Position numbers and translations under genes: made by a program
Assembly: GCA_020073445.1 (NCBI GenBank)
Contig: JAIQFE010000001.1
Location: forward strand, 372,001 to 436,000
From: Terriglobia bacterium
GTDB taxonomy: Bacteria > Acidobacteriota > Terriglobia > Bryobacterales > Bryobacteraceae
Direction of reading: 5' to 3'
DNA length: 64,000 nucleotides
The notes under the pieces: generated by a model
What the model was told of the DNA's origin: nothing
Database searches by the model: none
Seen by the model: the letters and a program-made list of their open reading frames with translations, nothing else
In this document: piece after piece, positions 55,521 through 64,000 of the stretch
How the letters are laid out: each line of letters begins with the position of its first letter
Position numbering within the stretch: position 1 is the first letter of the stretch

Positions 55521-57461
55521 ATGTCCTCCTCCCCCAGAATTACGGACAGCCCCGTTCGCGAGCCCGCCGATCGTTGGACCACCGCGGAGGCGGCAGAACT
55601 CTACGACGTGGCCAGCTGGGGTAAGGGGTACTTCTCCGTTGGCAAGAACGGAAACCTGCTGGTCCACCCTGAGAAGGATACCAGCCGCGCCATCGACCTG
55701 AAGGAACTGGTCGACAATCTCCAGCTCCGCGGCATTTCGCTGCCGATCCTGATCCGCTTCGGCGAGATTCTGAAGCATCGTTTGGGCGAGATGCACCAGG
55801 CGTTCCAGAACGCCATCGCCGAGCACAACTACAAGAACAACTATTGCTGCGTTTACCCGATCAAGGTCAATCAGCAGCGCCAGGTGGTGGAAGAGGTCTT
55901 CGAATATGGCCGGCCGTACAAGTTCGGGCTGGAAGCCGGCTCGAAACCCGAACTGCTCGCCGTGCTGGCCATCGCCGACAACCAGACCCCCATCATCTGC
56001 AACGGCTTCAAGGACGACGAGTACATCGAGATGGTGATGCTGGCCAAGAAGATCGGCCGCAACATCATCCCGGTAGTCGAAAAGTACACTGAGCTCGATC
56101 TGATTCTGAAGCATTCGCAGCGCGTGGGCGTGCGGCCGGTGATCGGGCTGCGCGTCAAGCTCGCCAGCCGCGGCTCGGGACGCTGGAAATCGTCGGGCGG
56201 CTACCGCTCCAAGTTCGGCCTGACCATTACCGAAGCGCTGCGGGCCCTGGATCAGCTGAAAGCGGTCCACATGGAAGACTGCCTGCAGCTTCTGCACTTC
56301 CATCTGGGCAGCCAGATCACCAACATCCGCCAGATCAAGGGCGCGGTGATGGAAGCGGCCCGTGTATTCGTGGAACTGCATCGCGCGGGCGCGGGACTGC
56401 AGTTTATGGATGTCGGCGGCGGCCTGGGCGTCGACTACGACGGCTCGCAGACAGATTTCGAATCGAGCGTCAACTACACACTGCAGGAATACGCCAACGA
56501 CGTGGTGTATCACATCCAGAGCATCTGCGACGAAGCCGAAGTGCCGCATCCGGTGATCGTTTCGGAGAGCGGCCGCGCAGTGGTCGCGTATCACAGCATG
56601 CTGGTGTTCAACGTCCTGGGAGTCACCGGGTTCAGCGATAGCGACAACCTCCCCGAAATTCCCGAAGACGTCGAGCAGCCGCTGATCGATCTCAAGGAAA
56701 CGCTGCGCGGGCTTTCGAACAAGAACATGCTCGAAAGCTTTCACGATGCGCAGCAGGCCTTGGATTCCGCGCTGAACCTGTTCAGCCTGGGGTACCTCCC
56801 GCTGCAGCAACGCAGCTGGGCCGAAAGCATCTACTGGCTGATCTGCCGGCGCATTCAGAAACTCGCCAAGGAGCTGGCCTACTTCCCCGAAGAGCTGGAA
56901 GGTTTGGACGGCCTGCTCTCGGATACTTACTTCTGCAACTTTTCTTTGTTCCAGAGCATGCCGGATAGCTGGGCGGTGAAGCAGTTATTCCCCATCATGC
57001 CGATCCACCGCCTGGAAGAGGAACCGTCGCGACCCGGGATCCTGGGCGATATTTCCTGCGACTCGGACGGCAAGGTGGACCAGTTCATCGATCGCCGGGA
57101 CGTGAAGAAAACTCTCCTCCTGCATCCGTTCAACAGCGGCGACCCGTATATTCTGGGCGCTTTTCTGGTGGGCGCGTACCAGGAAATCCTGGGCGACCTG
57201 CACAACCTGTTCGGTGATACCAACGCTGTGCACGTCGGGCTCGATCAGGACGGCAAGGTAATCCTGGAAGCCGTGATTCAGGGCGATACGGTGCGGGAAG
57301 TTCTGGATTACGTGCAGTTCCAATCGAAGACCCTGGTGGAGCAGTTCCGGCGCGCGGTGGAAGCCGCGGTCCGCGACGGCAAAATTTCCTACGAGGAATC
57401 CGGCACGCTGTTGCGGTTCTACGAGGACGGCCTGAACGGCTACACGTATCTGGAGCAGTAG
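55521..57461 (+). CDS. speA: Biosynthetic arginine decarboxylase
   Basis: The 646-residue PLP enzyme converts arginine to agmatine for polyamine synthesis. Lys115 in YPIKVNQQRQVVEEV is the PLP lysine; the glycine-rich phosphate-binding region is DVGGGLGVDYDGS, and the C-terminal domain has HVGLDQDGKVILEAV and the catalytic cysteine-type region. Length and motifs fit the SpeA family, not the acid-resistance AdiA. No speB or aguA is adjacent. Start ATG 55521. Stop TAG shares its G with the GTG start of the M1 peptidase. Confidence 0.95.
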   Translation: MSSSPRITDSPVREPADRWTTAEAAELYDVASWGKGYFSVGKNGNLLVHPEKDTSRAIDLKELVDNLQLRGISLPILIRFGEILKHRLGEMHQAFQNAIAEHNYKNNYCCVYPIKVNQQRQVVEEVFEYGRPYKFGLEAGSKPELLAVLAIADNQTPIICNGFKDDEYIEMVMLAKKIGRNIIPVVEKYTELDLILKHSQRVGVRPVIGLRVKLASRGSGRWKSSGGYRSKFGLTITEALRALDQLKAVHMEDCLQLLHFHLGSQITNIRQIKGAVMEAARVFVELHRAGAGLQFMDVGGGLGVDYDGSQTDFESSVNYTLQEYANDVVYHIQSICDEAEVPHPVIVSESGRAVVAYHSMLVFNVLGVTGFSDSDNLPEIPEDVEQPLIDLKETLRGLSNKNMLESFHDAQQALDSALNLFSLGYLPLQQRSWAESIYWLICRRIQKLAKELAYFPEELEGLDGLLSDTYFCNFSLFQSMPDSWAVKQLFPIMPIHRLEEEPSRPGILGDISCDSDGKVDQFIDRRDVKKTLLLHPFNSGDPYILGAFLVGAYQEILGDLHNLFGDTNAVHVGLDQDGKVILEAVIQGDTVREVLDYVQFQSKTLVEQFRRAVEAAVRDGKISYEESGTLLRFYEDGLNGYTYLEQ

Positions 57462-59239
57462 TGCGAGGCGCGTTCGCCTTTTTCGCGCTTATCGCGGGTT
57501 CGCTATTCGGCCAGTCCTTTTATCTGTCCAACGATGTGGTTCCACGGAAAGAAACCGTCGAACTTACAATTGACCCGGCTCGTGAGACTTTCGAAGGCTT
57601 CGTGTCGATCGACGTGGAGTTGCGAGCTCCCGCTTCTACCATTTGGCTAAACGCTAAGAATCTGACAATCGGGTCGGCATTCATTGCACAGGGAGATACG
57701 GTACGTCCGGCCGAGGTCATTCGAAGTTCCAATGAGCGAATCGGAATCTATGTCGGCAAAGAGCTGACAGGTCCGGTAGCTGCCCAAATCAACTACCAGG
57801 GCCGCTTGGACGACAAAGCCCTGAGTGGTCCGTATCGCCGCAAGGTCGAGGGTGAGTGGTACGCCTACACCACTTTCGCTGCGATCGAAGCTCGCCGCGC
57901 GATTCCATGTTTCGACGAACCGCGTTTCAAGACACCTTGGGATATTTCGATCCGCGTCAAGCGCGAGCACAAGGCGTTTTCGAACGGACGCCAGATTTCG
58001 GAAACTGACGAACCCAACGGCTGGAAACTGGTGAAATTTGCCACCACCGAACCGCTGCCAGCCGAGATGGTCGCCTTCGCCGTTGGACCATTCGATGTGT
58101 ACGATGGCGGTGCAGCGGGTCATGGGACCCCCGTGCGCGTGATCACTGCAAAAGGTCATGCGGAGGAAGGCCACGGCGCCGCGCAAGCGACGGCCGCGAT
58201 CTTGCCGCGCCTCGAAGCGTATACCGGAATTCCTTACGCTTTCGGGAAGCTCGATCATCTTGCTTTGCCGGTGGGAGCCTACGGAGCGGTGGAGAATCCC
58301 GGGCTGATAACGTATCGCACGAAAGGTCTTCTGGCTCCTCCGAATCAGGAGACTGCGGCCTTTACGCGCGCGCTTCGTGCCCTGCAGGCTCATGAGATCG
58401 GTCATCAATGGTTCGGCAACCTGGTGACCCAGGCGTCCTGGGACGATGTCTGGCTGAGTGAGGGCTTCGCTACCTGGATCTCGGCCAAGATGATGGACCA
58501 GGGCCTGTCTCCCGAGCGCGTGCACCTTGCGGCCATCGCCGCGCGCGAACGCATGATGGCCGTGGACTATTCGGCGCGATCACGTCCGGTGCGGATCGCG
58601 ATCAACAGCCGCGAGGCGGCGCGCGACGTGTACAACCGCGTTGTCTATGAGAAGGGCGCGGCGATTTTGCTGATGCTCGAAGGCTGGCTGGGCGAGGACC
58701 ATTTTCGCGATGGCCTGCGAGCTTACTTGAACGAACATCGTTTTGGCAACGCCACTACCGATGACTTGGCGGCTGCGCTGCGGGCCGCCTCCGGCAATGA
58801 TCCATCGCGCGTGCTGAATACGTTCCTGAATACAGCCGGCGTCCCCGAGCTTCGCGGCCAGCTGCTGTGCGATCGGGATTCCCCGCCCCGATTGCGAGTG
58901 ACGAAAGCAAGCCCCGGCTCGGTCCCGGTATGCTGGCGAGCCGCCCGCGTGGCGTCGTCATGCACCGTGCTGGAGGGGCCGTCCACCGAAATCGCGCTGC
59001 CCACGGGAACTGCCTGCCCGGCGTGGTTCTATTTGAATTCGGGCGGAACGGGATATTACCGGACTCATTGGACTCAGGCTCCTCTCCCGGCCTTGCCGGA
59101 GCTTTCGGGTGCCGAGCGACTCACTCTTGTGTATGACCTTCGCGCGAGTAAGAATACTGCCGCGCAAGCGGCGCTCGCGCGTCTCGCATCGGACGCGGAT
59201 CCCGATATCTCTAGTGCGGCGCGGGAAGCGCTAAAGTAG
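57461..59239 (+). CDS. M1-family aminopeptidase, secreted
   Basis: GTG 57461 overlaps the speA stop by one base. The 592-residue protein has a signal-like N-terminus (MRGAFAFFALIAGSLFGQSF), then the M1 fold with the GAMEN-type motif GAVEN (275-279) and zinc site HEIGH (311-315) with Glu334 in LSEGFATW. It cleaves N-terminal residues from peptides in the periplasm. The C-terminal domain is short, ending with helical repeats, as in the smaller M1 enzymes. The 3' end overlaps the convergent gene by 29 bp. Confidence 0.92.
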   Translation: MRGAFAFFALIAGSLFGQSFYLSNDVVPRKETVELTIDPARETFEGFVSIDVELRAPASTIWLNAKNLTIGSAFIAQGDTVRPAEVIRSSNERIGIYVGKELTGPVAAQINYQGRLDDKALSGPYRRKVEGEWYAYTTFAAIEARRAIPCFDEPRFKTPWDISIRVKREHKAFSNGRQISETDEPNGWKLVKFATTEPLPAEMVAFAVGPFDVYDGGAAGHGTPVRVITAKGHAEEGHGAAQATAAILPRLEAYTGIPYAFGKLDHLALPVGAYGAVENPGLITYRTKGLLAPPNQETAAFTRALRALQAHEIGHQWFGNLVTQASWDDVWLSEGFATWISAKMMDQGLSPERVHLAAIAARERMMAVDYSARSRPVRIAINSREAARDVYNRVVYEKGAAILLMLEGWLGEDHFRDGLRAYLNEHRFGNATTDDLAAALRAASGNDPSRVLNTFLNTAGVPELRGQLLCDRDSPPRLRVTKASPGSVPVCWRAARVASSCTVLEGPSTEIALPTGTACPAWFYLNSGGTGYYRTHWTQAPLPALPELSGAERLTLVYDLRASKNTAAQAALARLASDADPDISSAAREALK

Positions 59240-60197
59240 CGACCCGGCCGTTGGTCCCGACGGCAAATCCGCCGATGGCGTTATAGCCTTCCACGCCGAA
59301 ACTCTTCCAGCTTTTCCCGCCATCGGAAGAATAATCGGACCCGGAAGTCCCGGTGGCCACGCAAACGCTCGAATCGCGGCACCAGATTGCCGATCGGTAA
59401 CCCGGCAGCATACCCGCACTCCACGTTTTCCCGCCATCGGTTGTGATTGCCATGGTCCCAGCGGACTCCGTGGGTTTCATGTAGTCGCCGCCCACGGCGA
59501 TCCCGTGCTGAGCGTCCGAAAATGCCAGCGAGAAAATCCCAGCGTTGGCCGAATCGTGGCGAATCGGAGTTTTCGCAATCGACCACGTTTGCCCGCCATC
59601 CTCGGAATGAAACACGCGACCTCCGCCGACGCCTCCGGTCCCGAACCATGCCTCCCGGGTCCCGCGCGTGAACACACATGTGCCGCTGGCGGCGAAGGCG
59701 CCCTCGTCTTTATTAGCAGACGGTCCCTTGACCTTCTGCCAGGTCGACCCGTCGATGGTGGTCATGATCGTGAACCGGCCATCCACGGGATCTCCAACGA
59801 TAATCCCGTGGGTCGGATCCCAGAAACCCATGCAGTCCCAAAAGCCCTTCGGTTCCAGGTTGGTGGCCTGCAGCGCCCAGGTTGCGCCGCCATCGGTGGT
59901 TTTATAGATCCGTGAGTTCGGACCCTCGCCGGTGCTCAGGACGAAAGCGGTCCGATCGTCAACGGCCTCGATATCACGGAAATCGAGATCCGCTACGCCA
60001 CGCGGGCTCACGGAACGCCACGTCGCCCCGTTATCGGTAGTCCGCAGAACCGTTCCCTTGTCGCCGCTCACCCAGACGGTCTGCCCTTTCACGCTAACGC
60101 CCCGCAGATTAGCCGTCGTTCCGCTGGTGACTGGCGTCCAGGATTGCGCGGCAGCCGGCAATGCGATTGCGAAAAATAATCGCCACACGACCATCAT
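59211..60197 (-). CDS. Ycf48-like beta-propeller protein, secreted
   Basis: ATG 60197 (or 60194) gives a signal peptide (MVVWRLFFAIALPAAAQS). The 328-residue mature region is made of seven-blade-like repeats with Asp-box/BNR motifs: VLRTTDNGATWRSV, IYKTTDGGATWAL, RVFHSEDGGQTWSI, AITTDGGKTWSAG and DYSSDGGKSWKSF. This matches Ycf48/photosystem II stability factor-type propellers, which in non-photosynthetic bacteria are of unknown function. The start lies only 19 bp from the divergent peptidase start. Confidence 0.86.
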   Translation of the reverse strand: MMVVWRLFFAIALPAAAQSWTPVTSGTTANLRGVSVKGQTVWVSGDKGTVLRTTDNGATWRSVSPRGVADLDFRDIEAVDDRTAFVLSTGEGPNSRIYKTTDGGATWALQATNLEPKGFWDCMGFWDPTHGIIVGDPVDGRFTIMTTIDGSTWQKVKGPSANKDEGAFAASGTCVFTRGTREAWFGTGGVGGGRVFHSEDGGQTWSIAKTPIRHDSANAGIFSLAFSDAQHGIAVGGDYMKPTESAGTMAITTDGGKTWSAGMLPGYRSAIWCRDSSVCVATGTSGSDYSSDGGKSWKSFGVEGYNAIGGFAVGTNGRVATLALPAPH

Positions 60198-60216
60198 TGT
60201 AGTCAACACTAGAGTG

Positions 60217-62271
60217 ATGGACAGCCCTCCCGTCGCCCCACCGGTCGCCAAGGTCGTGCCCGTTTCGACCACTCTGTTCGGCGACACCCGTACTGATCCC
60301 TATGCCTGGCTGCGCGACCGTAACGATCCCGACACCATCAAGTACCTGGAAGCCGAGAACGCCTACACCAAGGCGATGATGAAATCGACCGAGGAGCTGC
60401 AGGCAAAGCTTTACGCGGAAATGCTCGGCCGGATCAAGCAGACCGACCTGACCGTGCCCGTCAAACGCGAAGAGTATTTCTATTACACGCGCACGGTAGA
60501 AGGAAAGCAGTATGCGATTTACTGCCGCAAGAAGGGATCCCTCGAATCGGCCGAGGAAATTCTGCTCGACGGAAACATCCTGGGCGAGGGCCAGAAGTAT
60601 TTCCGCATCGGCAACTTCGCGGTGAGCCCAAATCACCGGCTGCTGGCTTACTCGGTCGATTTCGAGGGCGACGAGATGTACACCATCCGCGTGATGGATC
60701 TCGAAACGCGCGCGCTGCTGGCCGATGAGATTCCCAACACGTACTACACGCTCGAATGGGCCAACGACAACCGGACGTTCTTCTACACCACGCTAGACCC
60801 GGCCAAGCGGCCGCACCAGGTGTATCGTCACACGCTGGGTGAAAAAGAGAATCCGCTGATTTATCACGAAGAAGATCAGCGTTACACGCTCGCGCTTGAG
60901 AAGACCTCCAGCCGCGCATACGTTCTGATCAACATCGGAAGCTCGCTGACTTCCGAAGTCCGCTACGTTAGCGCGGATCGCCCGTACGAGCCCTTCCAGA
61001 TTGTCCTGCCGCGCGTCCAAGGCGTCGAGTACGATCTCACGCATCACGACGACTCCTTCTACATCCGCACAAACGACAACGCCAGGACCTTTCGCGTGGT
61101 GCGCGCTCCCGTCGGCGATCCGTCGCGGCCGAACTGGCAGGATTTCTTGCCGAAGCGCGATCGCGTCACGGTGGAAAACATCCATGCGTTCCGCGACTAC
61201 CTGGTCATCGAAGAACGCGACCGTGGTCTCAGCCAGATCCGGATTCATCATTTCCCCACTGGTGAGGCTCATACGATCGAGTTCCCCGAGCCGGTTTACA
61301 CGGCTAGCCTCGGACCCAATGCCGAATTCGACGCGCACGTAGTGCGGTTCCACTACACCTCGCTGGTCACTCCGGCGTGCGTTTTCGACTACGACATGCA
61401 AACGCGGAAGCGGGAGCTGAAGAAGCAGCAGGAAGTGCTGGGCGGATACGATCCGGCTCAATATCAATCCGAGCGCGTGTATGCCAAGGCCCCGGATGGC
61501 ACGGAGGTCCCAATCTCCGTTGTCTATAAGAAGGGTTTTCGAAGGGATGGTTCGGCGCCTATGCTGCTCTACGGCTATGGCTCTTACGGCATCAGCATGG
61601 ATCCGACGTTTAACTCGGATCGGCTCAGCCTGCTCGATCGCGGCATGGCGTACGCGATCGCGCACATTCGCGGCGGCGCCGATCTCGGCAAGCCGTGGCA
61701 CGAAGACGGGCGCCTGCTGGTCAAGATGAACACGTTCACCGATTTCATCGCATCGGCGGAGTACTTGATCGCCGAAAAATACACCTCAGCCGATCGCCTA
61801 GCGATCCAGGGCGGCAGCGCCGGCGGACTGCTGATGGGAGCCGTCGCCAACCTGAGGCCCGATTTGTTCGCGGTGATCGTCGCCAACGTTCCCTTTGTCG
61901 ACGCGCTGAACACCGAGCTCGACGCCACGCTTCCCCTGGCCGTCGGCGAATGGGAGGAGTGGGGGAACCCGGCCGAGAAACAGTACTACGACTACATCAA
62001 GTCCTATGCCCCTTATGAGAACGTTGCAGCGAAGGCGTACCCGAAGATCCTGGTCACGGCCGGGCTAAACGATCCCCGCGTATCCTACTGGGAGCCCGCG
62101 AAATGGGTGGCTAAACTCCGGGCGCTCAAGAAAGACGATCGCCTGCTGCTGCTGAAGACCGAGATGGGCAGCGGGCACTTCGGAGCCTCGGGGCGGTATG
62201 AACGATGGAAGGAAATCGCTTTTAACTACGCTTTTATCCTTCACGCCCTGGGTTTGGAAATGTCGCCCTAA
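60217..62271 (+). CDS. Oligopeptidase B-like serine peptidase (S9A)
   Basis: ATG 60217 is chosen over earlier in-frame codons because it gives the usual opening PPVAKVVPVSTTLFGDTRTD and PYAWLRD. The 684-residue protein has a beta-propeller then an alpha/beta-hydrolase domain with Ser534 (GGSAGGLLMG), Asp619 (GLNDPRVSYWEP) and His654 (GSGHFG) as the catalytic triad. The Glu-rich VDALNTELDATLPL region matches oligopeptidase B, so it probably cuts after basic residues. No signal peptide. Convergent and adjacent peptidases suggest a peptide-degradation block. Confidence 0.92.
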   Translation: MDSPPVAPPVAKVVPVSTTLFGDTRTDPYAWLRDRNDPDTIKYLEAENAYTKAMMKSTEELQAKLYAEMLGRIKQTDLTVPVKREEYFYYTRTVEGKQYAIYCRKKGSLESAEEILLDGNILGEGQKYFRIGNFAVSPNHRLLAYSVDFEGDEMYTIRVMDLETRALLADEIPNTYYTLEWANDNRTFFYTTLDPAKRPHQVYRHTLGEKENPLIYHEEDQRYTLALEKTSSRAYVLINIGSSLTSEVRYVSADRPYEPFQIVLPRVQGVEYDLTHHDDSFYIRTNDNARTFRVVRAPVGDPSRPNWQDFLPKRDRVTVENIHAFRDYLVIEERDRGLSQIRIHHFPTGEAHTIEFPEPVYTASLGPNAEFDAHVVRFHYTSLVTPACVFDYDMQTRKRELKKQQEVLGGYDPAQYQSERVYAKAPDGTEVPISVVYKKGFRRDGSAPMLLYGYGSYGISMDPTFNSDRLSLLDRGMAYAIAHIRGGADLGKPWHEDGRLLVKMNTFTDFIASAEYLIAEKYTSADRLAIQGGSAGGLLMGAVANLRPDLFAVIVANVPFVDALNTELDATLPLAVGEWEEWGNPAEKQYYDYIKSYAPYENVAAKAYPKILVTAGLNDPRVSYWEPAKWVAKLRALKKDDRLLLLKTEMGSGHFGASGRYERWKEIAFNYAFILHALGLEMSP

Positions 62272-62333
62272 GTAGGTGATTCTAGGGTATAGCCTTCTTG
62301 GAACGCCGCCGATCCTATCTCGAAGGAGTATTC

Positions 62334-63296
62334 ATGCGCTCTCTCGCACTCATTTCTTGTTTTCTCGTCGGATCCGCAGCCTTTGCTCAAGTGCCCGCAC
62401 AGGACTGGCGGTTCGCGCACCCGGGAGCAACGCTGGTAGGCAGTTTTCGCCTCAAGGCGGTGCTGAATTCTCCATTGATGAGCACCCTGATCGCGGAGGC
62501 GACCAGCAAGGATCCTTCCACCGGCATGATGGTTGGGCTGATACGGTCCTCGGTGGGCGGCGTTTCGGAGGTTCGCTTTTCCGTTCGCGATATGGGGAAA
62601 GGCAAAGATCCGGACGTGCTGGCCTTGGTGACCGGCGTGGTGGACGATGCGATCGCAGGGGCTATTACGCAGGGAAAAACGCAAGGCAAGACTGAAGTTC
62701 GCCGCATTGATGCGAACACTCTTTTGATAGGAGAAGGCCCGTCCCTCGACGACGCCGTGGCTCGCATGAGCAAACCCGCGACGGGGCTCCAGGCCCGCTC
62801 ACTCGATCGCAGCAAAGCTCTGGCGAATCACGATCTGTGGATTGCGGGAACGATTCCAGAGATCCCCACGATGACCATTCCGATGCTCGATTCGCTACGC
62901 GGATTGGCGCTGGGGATTACTATGCAGAACGATCTTAGCCTCGAGCTGGCCTTGGATATGGACAGCGCCAAGACGGCGGAAGATTTGGTCAGTTCGGCGC
63001 GGCGGACACAGAAACAGCAGCCGGGTCTTGGCGCGGCCCTGCAAAGCGAGGTGGACGGTTCCACGGCGCGCTTCCGGATCATGTTGCCAGGGGAACAGGT
63101 GATCCAGGCCGTCAAGCAGGGTATGGAGCAAGGCGCCGGCGCACAGTCTCCGCTGGCCGGTCTTTTCGGCGAATCGCTGCCGACATTCAAATCCAGCGCG
63201 CCCGCGCCTGCCGCACCGGCCAACCCGAAGGGCACCATCAAGATTTACGGCCTGGAAGAGGGCACGCGGGAAATTACCCCCGAGCCGCGACACTAA
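62334..63296 (+). CDS. Secreted protein of unknown function
   Basis: ATG 62334 has AAGGAG 6 bases upstream and gives a signal peptide (MRSLALISCFLVGSAAFAQ). The 320-residue protein is mixed alpha/beta, with KAVLNSPLMSTLIAEATSK and a long region on VTGVVDDAIAGAITQGK; it ends with a Pro/Ala-rich linker and a short basic/acidic tail. I do not recognise a family, and I see no catalytic motif. It follows the oligopeptidase gene after 62 bp and may be transcribed with it. Confidence 0.72.
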   Translation: MRSLALISCFLVGSAAFAQVPAQDWRFAHPGATLVGSFRLKAVLNSPLMSTLIAEATSKDPSTGMMVGLIRSSVGGVSEVRFSVRDMGKGKDPDVLALVTGVVDDAIAGAITQGKTQGKTEVRRIDANTLLIGEGPSLDDAVARMSKPATGLQARSLDRSKALANHDLWIAGTIPEIPTMTIPMLDSLRGLALGITMQNDLSLELALDMDSAKTAEDLVSSARRTQKQQPGLGAALQSEVDGSTARFRIMLPGEQVIQAVKQGMEQGAGAQSPLAGLFGESLPTFKSSAPAPAAPANPKGTIKIYGLEEGTREITPEPRH

Positions 63297-63329
63297 GAGG
63301 AGCGGTTGTGCGTAGTATGCTGAGAACGC

Positions 63330-63626
63330 ATGAACCCACAACCCGCACCTTCGAAAATCCATCTGTCCAACACGCCCGACTATCGGGAAGCCTACGCGAA
63401 TAGCGTCCAGGTGCGCGTGAGCCTGTGGGATTTTTTCCTGCTCTTCGGCACGATCAATCAGAACGCGCCGGATAGCGTGACCATCCACAATCACCAGGGC
63501 ATTTTCCTGAGTCCGCAGCAGGCTAAGGCGCTCGCGAACGTTCTCAATCAGAACGTCAGCCAGTATGAAGCCACTTTCGGCGAAATCCGCCTGGAGCCGA
63601 AGCCGCCCGCCTCTTCCGTCCAGTAG
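63330..63626 (+). CDS. DUF3467 domain protein
   Basis: A 98-residue cytosolic protein. SVQVRVSLWDFFLLFGTINQ and IHNHQGIFLSPQQAKALAN are the DUF3467 core, and the C-terminus is Pro/Ser-rich. Function of the family is unknown. It lies between a secreted protein and a membrane glycosyltransferase-like gene, with short gaps. Confidence 0.87.
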   Translation: MNPQPAPSKIHLSNTPDYREAYANSVQVRVSLWDFFLLFGTINQNAPDSVTIHNHQGIFLSPQQAKALANVLNQNVSQYEATFGEIRLEPKPPASSVQ

Positions 63627-63634
63627 GCCGGCGC

Positions 63635-64000
63635 GTGATTTCCCGTCGCGCGTCCCATCTGATCTTTTTTTTCGCGTTCGCGGCGCTTCTGCTCGCGATG
63701 CATTTGCCGTTGCTGACGCTGCCCTTTCATTGGGACGAGCTGGGGCAGTTCGTGCCGGCGGCGCTGGATCTCTATCGCGACGGTGCATGGGTCCCGCATT
63801 CGACGCTCCCCAACGTTCATCCACCTGGCATCATGTTGCTCCTTGCCGGCGTCTGGAAAGTCTTCGGGTTTTCGATCCTGTCCTCGCGGCTGACCATGCT
63901 GGCCATCGCATCGGTAGGCGTGTATCTTTCGTTCCTTTTGGCGATCCGGCTGTCGCGAAAGTCGCCCGACGCACCGGCCATCGCGGCGGTGGTATTCCTG
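63635..64000 (+). CDS. GT39/ArnT-like membrane glycosyltransferase (3' end cut by window)
   Basis: GTG 63635 begins a hydrophobic product (ISRRASHLIFFFAFAALLLAM) that continues to the window edge. HWDELGQFVPAALDLYRDG is the acidic first-loop motif of GT39/PMT/ArnT enzymes, and VHPPGIMLLLAGVWKVFG follows. Such enzymes transfer a sugar from a polyprenyl-phosphate carrier on the periplasmic side. Only 122 codons are visible, so the family is certain only in outline. It starts 8 bp after DUF3467. Confidence 0.8.
   Translation, partial: MISRRASHLIFFFAFAALLLAMHLPLLTLPFHWDELGQFVPAALDLYRDGAWVPHSTLPNVHPPGIMLLLAGVWKVFGFSILSSRLTMLAIASVGVYLSFLLAIRLSRKSPDAPAIAAVVFL

Noticed and set aside
55428-56810. A 460-codon frame opposite speA
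   Set aside because: Antisense to a gene with full arginine decarboxylase motifs. No independent support.

Overview
The window looks like the replication-origin neighbourhood of a GC-rich Acidobacteriota chromosome, most likely a Bryobacterales/Solibacter relative. The lineage call is inference. It rests on a secreted NHL-repeat protein with a Solibacter-type (TIGR03437-like) C-terminal domain, an adjacent DUF1800/DUF1501 pair, an acidobacterial carboxypeptidase-regulatory-like secreted protein, a Ser/Thr kinase fused to TPRs, and dnaA-dnaN-gyrB with parB nearby.

Layout. 1-740 is the 3' part of parB, followed by a tRNA-Met on the other strand. 878-11088 is a surface-polysaccharide cluster: a Wzt-like ABC ATPase, a methyltransferase with a long coiled coil, a GT2-GT4 fusion, four further GT2 enzymes and a GT4 enzyme, with alanine racemase translationally coupled at the end. 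12277-18098 (minus strand) holds a PEBP-family protein, gyrB, dnaN and dnaA. The dnaA-dnaN gap and the dnaA leader carry DnaA-box-like sites and an AT-rich stretch, so they are the best oriC candidates. A lone Flp-type pilin and tRNA-Gly follow.

19606-31044 has two adaptor-plus-ABC-ATPase pairs, neither with a permease, plus an unusual winged-helix AAA+ ATPase, a MatB-like malonyl-CoA synthetase coupled to glycogen synthase, thioredoxin and ilvD. 31205-35706 (minus) holds a large M16 protease, an RmlC-like cupin and a GT2. 35756-37347 is a compact signalling block: an anti-sigma-type kinase, a STAS antagonist and an orphan NarL-type regulator. 37435-46529 has a membrane TPR protein, a dGTPase, a secreted protein, the kinase-TPR protein and DUF1800/DUF1501.

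46891-50594 is a three-gene operon (membrane protein with a LamG-like domain, TPR protein, membrane protein with a RodZ-type C-terminal domain) whose function I do not recognise. It is one of the best candidates for an undescribed envelope system. The rest includes rpmB, a TauE-type transporter, an acyltransferase, msrB, tRNA-Pro and tRNA-Ala, the NHL protein, speA, an M1 aminopeptidase, a Ycf48-like protein, an oligopeptidase B-like enzyme, small proteins and the start of a GT39-like gene.

Taken together, the region couples chromosome replication and segregation genes to envelope building and export, with several secreted proteases. I saw no CRISPR array, insertion sequence, prophage or rRNA. 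The non-coding structure that stands out is a family of GGGGACAG...CTGTCCCC palindromic elements and one perfect 22-bp palindrome directly in front of a start codon.
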